Shown here: positions 35,211 through 43,542 of the stretch, piece by piece
How the letters are laid out: each line of letters begins with the position of its first letter
Position numbering within the stretch: the first letter of the stretch is position 1
Assembly: GCF_014873875.1 (NCBI RefSeq)
Contig: NZ_JADBEM010000001.1
Coordinates: forward strand, 6,138,001 to 6,202,000
DNA length: 64,000 nucleotides
Source of the DNA: Actinopolymorpha pittospori
GTDB taxonomy: Bacteria > Actinomycetota > Actinomycetes > Propionibacteriales > Actinopolymorphaceae
Direction of reading: 5' to 3'
Position numbers and translations under genes: made by a program
The notes under the pieces: generated by a model
The model's database searches: none
Told to the model about the DNA's origin: nothing
The model's input: the letters and a program-made list of their open reading frames with translations, nothing else

Positions 35211-36440
35211 TCACCATCCCACCGGAACTTCCTGAAGGCCGGTGACGAGGAGTCCCTCGACGCGTCGCAGGTCCTCGCCCGCGACGGCGAGCCTCAGGGA
35301 GGGGACGCGTCGTAGCAGTACCTCGAGGACCGCCTGGAGTTCGGTGCGGGCGAGTGCCTGGCCAAGACACGAGTGCGGGCCGGCGCCGAAGGCCAGATGC
35401 GGGTTGGGGCTGCGGGTGAGGTCCATCTCGCCCGCGTGGTCGAAGGCGGTCTCGTCGCGGTTGGCCGCCGCCATGTCGCACACCACGGTGGTGCCGCGGG
35501 GGAGTGGTGTGCCGGCCACCTCGATCTCCTCCGTGAGATACCGCGCCATGCCGAAACCGAGGTTGGCGTCGTAGCGCAGTACCTCTTCCACCGCGGATCG
35601 GACGAGCGACCGGTCGGCCAGCAGTTGCTCCCAGCGTCGGCGGTCCACCAGCAACATCGCCGCCATCTTGCCGATCATGTTGGCGGTGGTCTCGTGCCCG
35701 GCGACAAGCAGGCCCTGACCGGTGGCTCGCAGGACCGCGTCGGGCATCGGGTCGCCGTCGGTGTCGGTGGCGGTGATGAGTTCGCTGAGCAGGTCCTCAC
35801 CGGGCTCCGCACGCTTGGCGGTGATGTGGGCCTGCATGTACGTCGCGAACTCGGTCTGGGACGCCTCCACCTCGGCCCGCGTGTAGCGGGTCAGGTTGAG
35901 CAGCGTGTCCGACCAGTAGGCAAACCTGTCCCGGTCGCGGTCCGGAACCCCGAGCATGTCGCAGATCACCCACACGGGCAGGGGGAAACCCAGGCTTGCC
36001 CGCAGATCCGCGGGCTGTCCGCGTTCGACCATCTCATCGACGAGTCGCTCGGCCATCGCCTCGATCGCCGGGCGCATGGCGGCCATGCGTTTGACCGTGA
36101 ACCACTTGCTGATCATCCGCCGCCACCGCTGGTGTGCCTCACCGATCTGGGGCAGTGCCGTCGCCATGGAGTTGTCGAAGACCCCACCCGACTCGGACAG
36201 ACGCGCGGCGTCAGGGGCTCCGGTCCCCCGACCGAACCGCGGGTCGGCCAGCACCTGCCGTACATCGGCGTAGCGCGTGAGCAGCGAGGCTTCGTCCCCG
36301 CTGGGCAACTTCACCCGCGCGACCGGGCACTGCTCTCGCAGGCGCGCCCACTCCGCGGGGGGCTCGAGCGCCACCTGACGGGAGAGCGGGTAGTTCAGCA
36401 CCTGCTCGTCAGACATCCGCTCGTCACCGGCACGACCCAT
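35211..36440 (-). CDS. Cytochrome P450 (first of the cluster)
   Basis: 409 aa. I-helix LLVAGHETTANM, K-helix EEVLRYD (E-x-x-R), heme loop FGAGPHSCLGQALAR. Other P450 hallmarks are EAHQRWRRMISKWFT and LGFPLPVWVICDMLG. ATG 36440 has a strong GGAGGTCACT ribosome site. First gene of the operon P450, TetR, reductase, P450, ferredoxin. It is clearly different from the second P450 (limited identity outside motifs), so the two probably act at different positions or steps on one substrate. Confidence 0.93.
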   Translation of the reverse strand: MGRAGDERMSDEQVLNYPLSRQVALEPPAEWARLREQCPVARVKLPSGDEASLLTRYADVRQVLADPRFGRGTGAPDAARLSESGGVFDNSMATALPQIGEAHQRWRRMISKWFTVKRMAAMRPAIEAMAERLVDEMVERGQPADLRASLGFPLPVWVICDMLGVPDRDRDRFAYWSDTLLNLTRYTRAEVEASQTEFATYMQAHITAKRAEPGEDLLSELITATDTDGDPMPDAVLRATGQGLLVAGHETTANMIGKMAAMLLVDRRRWEQLLADRSLVRSAVEEVLRYDANLGFGMARYLTEEIEVAGTPLPRGTTVVCDMAAANRDETAFDHAGEMDLTRSPNPHLAFGAGPHSCLGQALARTELQAVLEVLLRRVPSLRLAVAGEDLRRVEGLLVTGLQEVPVGW

Positions 36441-36473
36441 AGTGACCTCCTCGGCACCACCCGTTCGTCGACA

Positions 36474-36493
36474 ACCAGTGAACGTCGACTGGT
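36474..36493. promoter_or_regulatory. Operator-like palindrome between P450 operon and MFS gene
   Basis: ACCAGT-N8-ACTGGT, 20 bp with perfect 6-bp arms. AGTCAAGCGACT, another short inverted repeat, follows at 36500-36511, then an AT-rich TGATTTAAAT. The location between divergent units fits TetR control of both. Confidence 0.6.
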
Positions 36494-36564
36494 ACGTTAA
36501 GTCAAGCGACTGATTTAAATTCTGGTCGGCCGCATCACCTCCCCGCCAAGACGGAGACCTGACC

Positions 36565-38049
36565 GTGCCCAATGTCCCTCATGTCCTCGATGTCCCGGAC
36601 GGACCGGCGCGCACGCCCGACGTGCCGCGGCCGCACACCGTCGTGGTGGTGCTGGCGCTCGCCGGCGTCGTGGTCTCGCTGATGCAGACCCTGGTGATCC
36701 CGCTGATTCCCGAGCTGCCCACCCTGCTGGGCGCCTCGGCGTCCGACACGACCTGGGCGATCACCGCGACCCTGCTCGCCGGCGCCGTCGCGACACCGGT
36801 GGTCGGTCGGCTCGGAGACATGTACGGCAAGCGGCGGATGCTCGTGGTGAGCCTGGTTCTGCTCGTGGCGGGATCGGTCGTCTGCGCTCTCAGCGACGCC
36901 CTGGCGCCGTTGGTCGTCGGTCGAACCCTGCAGGGCATGGCGGCCGGGGTCATCGCGTTGGGGATCAGCATCATGCGCGACGAACTCCCGGCCGAGCGAC
37001 TCGCTTCGGCGACCGCGCTGATGAGCGCTTCCCTGGGGGTGGGCGGCGCGCTCGGCCTGCCCGCGGCCGCGTTCCTGGCCGAACGCACCAACTGGCACGT
37101 GCTGTTCTGGACGTCGGCCGTCCTCGGCGCCGTCGTCACCGTGTTCGTGGTGACCCTCGTTCCGGAGTCGGCCCGTCGCAGCGGCGGACGCTTCGACCTG
37201 GTGGGAGCGGCGGGGTTGTCCGCGGGGCTGGTGTGCCTGCTGCTGGCGATCTCCAAGGGCGGCGACTGGGGATGGACGAGTTCGCTCACCCTCGGGTTGT
37301 TCGCCGCCGCCGTCCTGGTGTTGCTGGCATGGGGATGGCAGGAGCTACGCACCGCGGAACCGCTGGTCGACCTGCGTGCCACCGCACGCCGCCAGGTCCT
37401 CTTCACCAACATCGCGTCCGCCGTGTTCGGCTTCTCGATGTTCGCGATGTCGCTGGTGCTTCCGCAGCTGCTGCAGCTGCCCAGGGCGACTGGTTACGGC
37501 CTCGGGCAGAGCATGCTCGCCGCCGGTCTGGTGATGGCTCCGACCGGGCTGGTGATGATGGCGACGGCACCGCTGTCCGCACGTCTGTCGAACGCGAGAG
37601 GGCCGAAGGTGACCCTGATGCTCGGCGCGTTCGTGGTCGCCGCCGGTTACGGCCTGGGCGTCGTACTGATGTCGACCATCTGGCAGCTCGTCCTGGTCTC
37701 CTGCGTGATCGGCGCCGGCATCGGCCTCGCCTACGGCGCCATGCCCGCGCTCATCATGGCCGCCGTGCCCGTGTCGGAGACCGCCGCGGCCAACGGTCTC
37801 AACACTCTGATGCGGTCCATCGGTACGTCGATGTCCAGCGCCGTGTCGGGTGTCGTCCTCGCACAGCTGACCATCACGCTCGGCTCCGCCACCCTCCCGT
37901 CCCACCAGGGTTTCCAGGTGGTCCTGGCGATCGGTTCCGGCGCTGCCCTCGTGGCTCTGGGACTCGTGGCATTCCTGCCCGGCCGGGGTCGCGCCTCGGC
38001 GGCGGCAGGGCCGGCGGCGGCCCCGTTCACCGATTCCCGTGCGGCCTAG
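36565..38049 (+). CDS. MFS transporter, DHA2 (14-TM) drug-exporter type
   Basis: 494 aa. About 14 hydrophobic helices, with the MFS motif A GRLGDMYGKRRML after helix 2 and the antiporter-type GAALGLPAAAFLAER-like motif C region. This is a proton-driven exporter of the EmrB/QacA group. The start is GTG 36565 after GGAGACC. It is divergent from the P450 operon across a 124-bp region with a palindrome, so it probably exports the P450 product or substrate under the same TetR. An Ala/Gly-rich tail ends the protein. Confidence 0.9.
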   Translation: MPNVPHVLDVPDGPARTPDVPRPHTVVVVLALAGVVVSLMQTLVIPLIPELPTLLGASASDTTWAITATLLAGAVATPVVGRLGDMYGKRRMLVVSLVLLVAGSVVCALSDALAPLVVGRTLQGMAAGVIALGISIMRDELPAERLASATALMSASLGVGGALGLPAAAFLAERTNWHVLFWTSAVLGAVVTVFVVTLVPESARRSGGRFDLVGAAGLSAGLVCLLLAISKGGDWGWTSSLTLGLFAAAVLVLLAWGWQELRTAEPLVDLRATARRQVLFTNIASAVFGFSMFAMSLVLPQLLQLPRATGYGLGQSMLAAGLVMAPTGLVMMATAPLSARLSNARGPKVTLMLGAFVVAAGYGLGVVLMSTIWQLVLVSCVIGAGIGLAYGAMPALIMAAVPVSETAAANGLNTLMRSIGTSMSSAVSGVVLAQLTITLGSATLPSHQGFQVVLAIGSGAALVALGLVAFLPGRGRASAAAGPAAAPFTDSRAA

Positions 38050-38070
38050 GGACCGCTTCGCACCCCGCCA

Positions 38071-38661
38071 TCAGGCCGGTGTCACCAGGACAGGAACAGC
38101 ATCGGTGACGAGATCGAGCAGCGTGGTCCTGGTGATGGGTGCCGACACCATCGCCGCGACCCGGTGCTGCCGATCCAGAACCAGCGTCGTGGGCAGGCCG
38201 ATCGGGCGTGGCCGTATCCCCAGCATCATCGATCCATCGGGGTCCCAGAGACTGGGATACGGCAGCTCGAATCGCCGGGTGAAGGCCTGGGCCTGCGGCT
38301 TCCCGTGGTCTTTGCTGACCACACCGATCAGTTCGACGTCGCGCGCCGCCAGGGCCTTCGCCGAGGCCACGAGCTCGGGAGTCTCCTTGCGGCATGGCAG
38401 GCACCAGGAAGCCCAGAAGTTCACCACCAGCGCGCGGCCGCGGTAGTCCGAAAGGCTCAGTTCGGCGCCATCGAGGGTGTCGCCGTTCATGCTCACGGAC
38501 CGCTGGCGCTGGGGCTCCGGTATCAGTGCGATGCGCCCATCGAGGGGCGCATCGCCGATGCCAGAGTCCGAGCCTCGGCGCAGCACGGACTCGGCGTCGC
38601 GTTCGCAGACCGCGGCCACCAGGGCCGTGACCGCAGCCAGGACCACCGCTCGCCGCCGCAC
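38071..38661 (-). CDS. TlpA/ResA-like thioredoxin-fold protein
   Basis: 196 aa. An N-terminal hydrophobic segment (VRRRAVVLAAVTALVAAVC) could be a lipoprotein signal, although Val before the Cys is not the usual lipobox. The thioredoxin domain begins near LSLSDYRGRALVVNFWASWCLPCRKETPEL, with redox site W-C-L-P-C and the later cis-Pro loop IGLPTTLVLDRQ. It probably reduces disulfides outside the membrane. The GTG at 38661 is the best start, without a clear ribosome site. No cytochrome-c maturation or CcdA gene is near. It converges on the MFS gene. Confidence 0.82.
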   Translation of the reverse strand: MRRRAVVLAAVTALVAAVCERDAESVLRRGSDSGIGDAPLDGRIALIPEPQRQRSVSMNGDTLDGAELSLSDYRGRALVVNFWASWCLPCRKETPELVASAKALAARDVELIGVVSKDHGKPQAQAFTRRFELPYPSLWDPDGSMMLGIRPRPIGLPTTLVLDRQHRVAAMVSAPITRTTLLDLVTDAVPVLVTPA

Positions 38662-39075
38662 GTACGCGACCTTACTGTGAGGCGGGTTGCCGGCGCTGGA
38701 ACCAACGCCGGTGGGCGACATCGTCGACACGGCTCGCAGGGCCGAGGCTCTTCCAGTTGGCGTCAGTGGCGGCCGGGTACTCGTGGGACAAGCACTGGCC
38801 GAATGGAAGACGTCATCGTCGGCAACGTCACCTTCACAGAGCAACCGCAGGGCCGTGATCGCGGTCAGATGCTGGAAACCGCGGAGGACCTCCATCTCCG
38901 GACCACCCGCGCCGGGTCGTGAACGGCCGCTGGCCGAATAGTTACAAACACCATTGACACGGCTGCGTACCGTAGCTAACTTAACCGGCGTCTCGTGCAT
39001 GCATGCTTCCATCCTTCAACCCGCTGAAAATCGCTCCGCGTTTCCGCGGGCAGTGCGCATTCGAGAGTGGGTGTC
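38662..39075. other. 414-bp intergenic region with promoter
   Basis: No gene is supported. The right end carries a good promoter for the importer operon (38954-38982), followed by a leader of about 90 bases. The left part must hold the thioredoxin-like gene's promoter on the minus strand; nothing distinct was recognised there. Confidence 0.5.
38954..38982 (+). promoter_or_regulatory. Sigma-70-type promoter of the UxuA-linked importer operon
   Basis: TTGACA (38954-38959, a perfect -35), a 17-bp spacer and TAACTT (38977-38982, -10). It lies about 94 bp before the binding-protein ATG, in a locally AT-rich stretch. Confidence 0.6.
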
Positions 39076-40431
39076 ATGCCGACCAGGCGGACCATGAGAT
39101 TCGCCCGATTCGCTGCAGCCGCACTGTGTGGTTTGAGTTTGATCGCTGCCGTTGGATGCTCCGGCAGTTCGCCTTACTCGCAGTCAAGCTCGACAAAGAA
39201 CGACGGATCTCCGAAGTTACAGGGGAGCGAGTTCACCTACTGGTACGGCCTGATCTTTTCAGACGCCGCAAACGAGGCGTTGGCAGCGCAGATCAGGGAG
39301 TGGGGAAAGATGCGAGGAGTCCCCGTCAAGCCGGTGCCGGTCAACCAGAACGACCTGGTCACCCAGGTATCTGCCGCGATGCAGGCAAAGACGATGCCGG
39401 ACGCACTCGACATGTCGAGTGGGCTGATGATTCAGCTCAACAGCGAACACAACCTCGTCGACCTGACCAGCCTCTACGACCAGCTGGGCAAGCAGTACGG
39501 CGGGTGGCTTCCGGCCGTCGGCACCGCCAAGACCTATCCCGCTTACGGTTTCGGCGTACCCTACGGCGTGTCAGGGAACATCCTCTTTCGCCGACACGAC
39601 GTCCTCGGCAAGGCCGGCTACCCAGACGACCCCAAGACGTGGGAGGACGTGGTCGGCGCGAGCATCAAGGCGCAGGATCCTCCGAAGACGAACGGCATGG
39701 GATTCGCACTCTCCAACGTGGGTGACGCGGAGAGCTTCGTCGAGGCCGTGTTGCATGACTACGGCGCACGTATCGCCAACGACTCGGGCACGGCCTGCAC
39801 GCTGGACACACCGCAGACGCGGGAGGCAGTGACCCTCCTCAAGAGGGCCTGGGATGCCGGGCTCTTCCCCAAGGACTCGACGACCTGGGACGGGGCTGGC
39901 GACAACGAGGCGTACCAGTCCGGGCAGACACTCTTCATGGCCAACCCGGGCAGCGTGCAGGTCTACATGGCGGACAACGACCCCGAACTCAACGAGGGCA
40001 CCCGCTATTCGCCCCTGCCGGCCGGACCCAGGATGCAGGTGTCTCCCGCCTCGCTGTGGAGTCGCGTCATACCCTCCAGCAGCAAGAACAAGGCGCTCGC
40101 CGAGGACCTGATCAAGTATCTCTCCAGGCCGGACAACATGGAGGAGTACTACAAGCACGCCATCTACGGGCCGGTGCTCGGCGACTATGCGAAGTTCTCC
40201 CTCTTCAACGAAGCTTCAAGTCCTGTCCTTGCTGGCCTGAAACAGCTGTCGCAGGTGGGAACCACAGCGTCCTATCCGGATGTGAACAACGTCGCCTACT
40301 CGAACTACTCCTCGACCTTCCAGGCGGCGAAGATGGTGCAGCGTGTCGTGGTGAACAACCAGAGCGTCGACGCGTCCGTGAGGCGAGCCCAGGCTGATTG
40401 TCAACAGATCTACCAGAGGGCAGGGAAGTAG
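39076..40431 (+). CDS. Family 1 sugar-binding lipoprotein
   Basis: 451 aa. Lipoprotein signal RFARFAAAALCGLSLIAAVGC with lipobox AVGC, then a Ser-rich linker. SBP_bac_1 features: TYWYGLIFSDAANEALAAQI, QVSAAMQAKTMPDALDM, YGFGVPYGVSGNILFRRHDVLGKAG and WSRVIPSSSKNKALAEDLIKYL. ATG 39076 was chosen; ATG 39094 is possible. It belongs to a four-gene operon with two permeases and a UxuA-like dehydratase, so uronates or their oligomers are the likely ligands (inference). Confidence 0.9.
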   Translation: MPTRRTMRFARFAAAALCGLSLIAAVGCSGSSPYSQSSSTKNDGSPKLQGSEFTYWYGLIFSDAANEALAAQIREWGKMRGVPVKPVPVNQNDLVTQVSAAMQAKTMPDALDMSSGLMIQLNSEHNLVDLTSLYDQLGKQYGGWLPAVGTAKTYPAYGFGVPYGVSGNILFRRHDVLGKAGYPDDPKTWEDVVGASIKAQDPPKTNGMGFALSNVGDAESFVEAVLHDYGARIANDSGTACTLDTPQTREAVTLLKRAWDAGLFPKDSTTWDGAGDNEAYQSGQTLFMANPGSVQVYMADNDPELNEGTRYSPLPAGPRMQVSPASLWSRVIPSSSKNKALAEDLIKYLSRPDNMEEYYKHAIYGPVLGDYAKFSLFNEASSPVLAGLKQLSQVGTTASYPDVNNVAYSNYSSTFQAAKMVQRVVVNNQSVDASVRRAQADCQQIYQRAGK

Positions 40432-40471
40432 TCCGCGGGCGTAGGTGCCCAGCAGCGCAAGGAGACTGTCC

Positions 40472-41449
40472 ATGCCTTCGACAACGGGTTCCTCGCAGAG
40501 CGGGGTGGCGGTCAACGCTCGCGGACGTCTCGGCCGATCCCCGTGGCCCCTCCGCTCAGCGCGCGGACCGGGCGGGCGCGGTCGGCCACTGCCGGACGGC
40601 AGCATCCTCGGCTACTTCACCGTCGCTCCGGCGGTCGCCGTTCTGGCCCTCCTGGTGGTCTATCCGTTCCTCTTCTCCATCTGGATCAGTTTCACCAGCC
40701 GAACAGTCGCTGATCCTGGCCACTTCATCGGGTTCAGGAACTACCTGGAGTTGCTCGGCGACCCTGACTTCAGGACAGCACTGCGAAACAGCGTCGTCTA
40801 TGTCGGCGCGGTTCAGGCCATCAAGCTCGTACTGGGGCTTGGTATCGCCAGCCTGCTGAGTCAACAGTTCAGAGGAAGGAATCTGTGGCGTGGCCTCGTG
40901 CTGCTGCCATGGGCGATGCCGGGGTTCGTCGCATACGTGCTGTGGAAACTGCTGTATGACGAACAGGGCGGGGCGTTCAACACACTTCTCCTGGCGACCG
41001 GACTGAGTGACAGCCGGATCGGGTTCCTGAGCGACCCGTCGCTGGCCCTGCCGAGTGTGATACTCGCTACCGTCTGGCAGGGGTTCCCGTTCTGGGTGAT
41101 CATGTTCGTCGCGGCGATGCACTCGGTGCCCGCCGAACTCTACGAGGCCGCGCACCTGGACGGCGCCAACGCGTGGCAGCGCTTTCGGAACGTCACGGTG
41201 CCAGGAATACGAACAACCATTCTCGTCGTGTTGACACTCTCGACGATCTGGACGACGAACGCGTTCCAAGCGGTGTGGCTGACCACCCAGGGCGGGCCGT
41301 CGAACGCCACGACCATCGTCCCGGTCTATGCCTACCTCGGCCTACAGAACCTGCAGATCGGGCGCGCTGCCGCCGACTCGCTGTCGCTGGTGCCGATATT
41401 CGTCGTCTTCGTGTGGTTCGTCAGCCGAAAGCTCCGAGAGACGAGGTGA
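40472..41449 (+). CDS. CUT1 sugar ABC permease (MalF-type)
   Basis: 325 aa, about six helices starting at LGYFTVAPAVAVLALLVVYP after a Gly/Arg/Ser-rich cytoplasmic N-terminus. EAA loop: YEAAHLDGANAWQRFRNVTVPG. TTQGGPSNATTIVPVYAY is the usual MalF-type periplasmic stretch. ATG 40472; AAGGAG lies about 10 bases before it. It works with the binding protein upstream and the MalG-type permease that starts nine bases after its stop. No ATPase is encoded in the operon. Confidence 0.9.
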   Translation: MPSTTGSSQSGVAVNARGRLGRSPWPLRSARGPGGRGRPLPDGSILGYFTVAPAVAVLALLVVYPFLFSIWISFTSRTVADPGHFIGFRNYLELLGDPDFRTALRNSVVYVGAVQAIKLVLGLGIASLLSQQFRGRNLWRGLVLLPWAMPGFVAYVLWKLLYDEQGGAFNTLLLATGLSDSRIGFLSDPSLALPSVILATVWQGFPFWVIMFVAAMHSVPAELYEAAHLDGANAWQRFRNVTVPGIRTTILVVLTLSTIWTTNAFQAVWLTTQGGPSNATTIVPVYAYLGLQNLQIGRAAADSLSLVPIFVVFVWFVSRKLRETR

Positions 41450-41458
41450 GAGTACGAC

Positions 41459-42286
41459 GTGCGGCGCTCGACGTTACTCGAACGGTCTGTCCGCTACGCC
41501 TGCCTGGCGACGCTGGCGGTATTCATTCTGTTCCCGGTCTACTACATGATCGTGACCTCCCTGAAGTCCCAGCGGGAGGTCTTCCGGAACCCCGGACTCT
41601 GGATCAGTGAGCCGACACTGGCCAATTACGCCGAACTCGTCCGGAGCGGATTTCCACGCAGCTTGCTCAACAGCTTCGTCGTGGCGGGCGGGGCCACCGT
41701 GGTCTCACTGGTCGTTGGTGTGCTGGCCGCCTACAGTCTCGTGTGCCTCAGGTATCGACTCCGCGGCACGATCAGAAACGCCCTGATCCTGGCGTACCTC
41801 ACTCCGTCCGCGTTGCTCTTCATCCCCATGGCGATCATCATGTCCAACCTTCGCCAGGCGGACACTCTGCACGGCCTGATGCTCGTGTACCTGAGCTTCA
41901 CGACGCCGCTGGCGACCTGGCTGCTCATGGGGTTCTTCTCGTCTCTGCCGCCGGAACTGGAGGAGCAGGCCCGGGTGGACGGGGCCACGCGTATCCAGGC
42001 CCTGTACCTGGTGCTGATCCCCTTGGTGAGGCCGGGTCTGGTTGCCGTCGGCATCATCACCTTCACCAGCGGTTGGAACGAGTTCCTGTACGCGCTGGTG
42101 CTGAACCTGTCTCCGGAGGCGTACACCGTGCCGATCGCCATCAGCCATCTCATCAGCGGCGACGTCTACCGCTGGGGCGAGATCATGGCTGGATCGGTCA
42201 TCGCCTCGGTACCGATCATGGTGCTGTACTACCTGGGCCAGCGGTCCGTCGTCGATGGGCTCTCGACCGGTGCGGTCAAGGGCTGA
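41459..42286 (+). CDS. CUT1 sugar ABC permease (MalG-type)
   Basis: 275 aa, about six helices. YACLATLAVFILFPVYYMIVTSLK is the standard MalG-type start; EAA loop LEEQARVDGATRIQALYLVLIPL; the C-terminus VDGLSTGAVKG is also typical. The start is GTG 41459. It completes the importer membrane domain with the upstream permease and precedes the UxuA-like gene by 39 bases. Confidence 0.9.
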   Translation: MRRSTLLERSVRYACLATLAVFILFPVYYMIVTSLKSQREVFRNPGLWISEPTLANYAELVRSGFPRSLLNSFVVAGGATVVSLVVGVLAAYSLVCLRYRLRGTIRNALILAYLTPSALLFIPMAIIMSNLRQADTLHGLMLVYLSFTTPLATWLLMGFFSSLPPELEEQARVDGATRIQALYLVLIPLVRPGLVAVGIITFTSGWNEFLYALVLNLSPEAYTVPIAISHLISGDVYRWGEIMAGSVIASVPIMVLYYLGQRSVVDGLSTGAVKG

Positions 42287-42325
42287 CAGCTACCTATCCA
42301 TGCGAGTCGAACCGAGAGGACAACG

Positions 42326-43300
42326 ATGCGTGCTGGTTTCGGACAGTTCAGGGATGCCACGCCAGAGTACCTGCAGTTCGCCGCCCAGTTCGGGGCGACG
42401 GACGTGCTGTTGAACACCCCGAACCTGCCGGGTGTCAACGGACGGTGGGAGCTGTCTGACCTGGTGAAGCTTCGCCTCACGGTCGAGCAGTGGGGCTTGA
42501 GCCTGTCGGCGCTGGAGAACGTGCCGACCCACTTCTACGACCAGATCATGCTCGGCGGGCCACGGCGCGACCAGCAGATCGAGAACATGATCGCGACGGT
42601 TCGCAACATCGCTCGAGCAGGCATACCCATCTTCGGATACAACTGGATGCCCTCCCACGTGTGGCGAACACCGCCCAAGGCGATTCGCGGGGCGGCACTC
42701 GCCACCGCATTCGACTACGACTTCTCGAAGTCGATGCCTCTCACGCACGGCCGGGAGTACTCCGAAGAAGAGATGTGGGAGAACCTCGAGGACTGGATCA
42801 GGGTCATCACACCCGTAGCGGAGGAGGAGGGAATCCGGCTGGGGATCCACCCGTGCGACCCGCCGGTTCCCGAGCTCGGCGGGGTTCCGCAACTCCTGCG
42901 CAGTTTCGAGGCCTACAAGCGACTGATCGAGATCTACCCGAGCCCGTCGAACGCCATCGAGTTCTGCCAGGGCACCTTCTCGGAGATGACCGACGACATC
43001 TACGAGATGATTCGGTACTTCGGCTCGCGCGAGAAGATCCTCTACGTCCACTTCCGAAACGTCTCCGGGCCGGTACCGACCTTCCACGAGGAGTTCGTCA
43101 ACACCGGCTACGTCGACATGCACAAGGCCATGCGCATCTACCACGAGGTCGGCTTCGACGGGTTCCTCATCGACGACCACGTCCCTCACACCCACGGTGA
43201 CACTGCCTGGGGGCACCGCGGACGTGCCTTCGCGAACGGATACATCCAGGGCCTGATCGAAGGTGTCACGAAGGAGGCCGCGGAGCGGGCCGGTGGGTGA
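42326..43300 (+). CDS. uxuA: Mannonate dehydratase (UxuA-like)
   Basis: 324 aa TIM-barrel metalloenzyme. Motifs match UxuA: LGIHPCDPPVPELGGVPQLL, EFCQGTFSEM, VHFRNVSG and FLIDDHVPHTHGD, which hold the metal and catalytic His, Cys and Asp residues. UxuA dehydrates D-mannonate to 2-keto-3-deoxygluconate in glucuronate breakdown. At 324 aa it is somewhat short of the usual 350-390. ATG 42326 follows GAGAGGA. It is the last gene of the importer operon. No fructuronate reductase (UxuB) gene is adjacent, so the upstream or downstream steps must be encoded elsewhere, or the substrate is a related aldonate. Confidence 0.85.
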   Translation: MRAGFGQFRDATPEYLQFAAQFGATDVLLNTPNLPGVNGRWELSDLVKLRLTVEQWGLSLSALENVPTHFYDQIMLGGPRRDQQIENMIATVRNIARAGIPIFGYNWMPSHVWRTPPKAIRGAALATAFDYDFSKSMPLTHGREYSEEEMWENLEDWIRVITPVAEEEGIRLGIHPCDPPVPELGGVPQLLRSFEAYKRLIEIYPSPSNAIEFCQGTFSEMTDDIYEMIRYFGSREKILYVHFRNVSGPVPTFHEEFVNTGYVDMHKAMRIYHEVGFDGFLIDDHVPHTHGDTAWGHRGRAFANGYIQGLIEGVTKEAAERAGG

Positions 43301-43428
43301 GCTGGTCTGATTTCCTGACGGTCTCGCGGCGGCGGGGAGAGCCGTTCGTCCGGACCAGCGTGATGCCAGGGTCCCGGCTGCGATCCGTGATCGACCCTTG
43401 ACTGGTATGCGTCAGTTCGGGGCGCTAT

Positions 43429-43467
43429 TGTCTTCAAGACATGTAACCAATGTCTTCAAGACATGTA
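43429..43467. promoter_or_regulatory. Tandem palindromic ROK operator
   Basis: TGTCTTCAAGACATGTA occurs twice, at 43429-43445 and 43451-43467, 22 bp apart. The core TGTCTTCAAGACA is a perfect odd palindrome. It lies just upstream of the ROK gene, so autoregulation is likely. A potential ATG at 43450 falls inside it and is rejected as a start. Confidence 0.7.
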
Positions 43468-43542
43468 GTCAGCACGGACGCCACGAAGCTCGTGTCCCGA
43501 CGTGCGTCCGATGTGCCGCGCATGGCGGGTTGGGGGATCTTG

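Noticed and set aside
43450..43542. Upstream start (ATG 43450) for the ROK regulator
   Set aside because: It falls inside the second palindromic repeat and adds a non-conserved extension; ATG 43543 has a GGGGGA ribosome site and yields normal family length.
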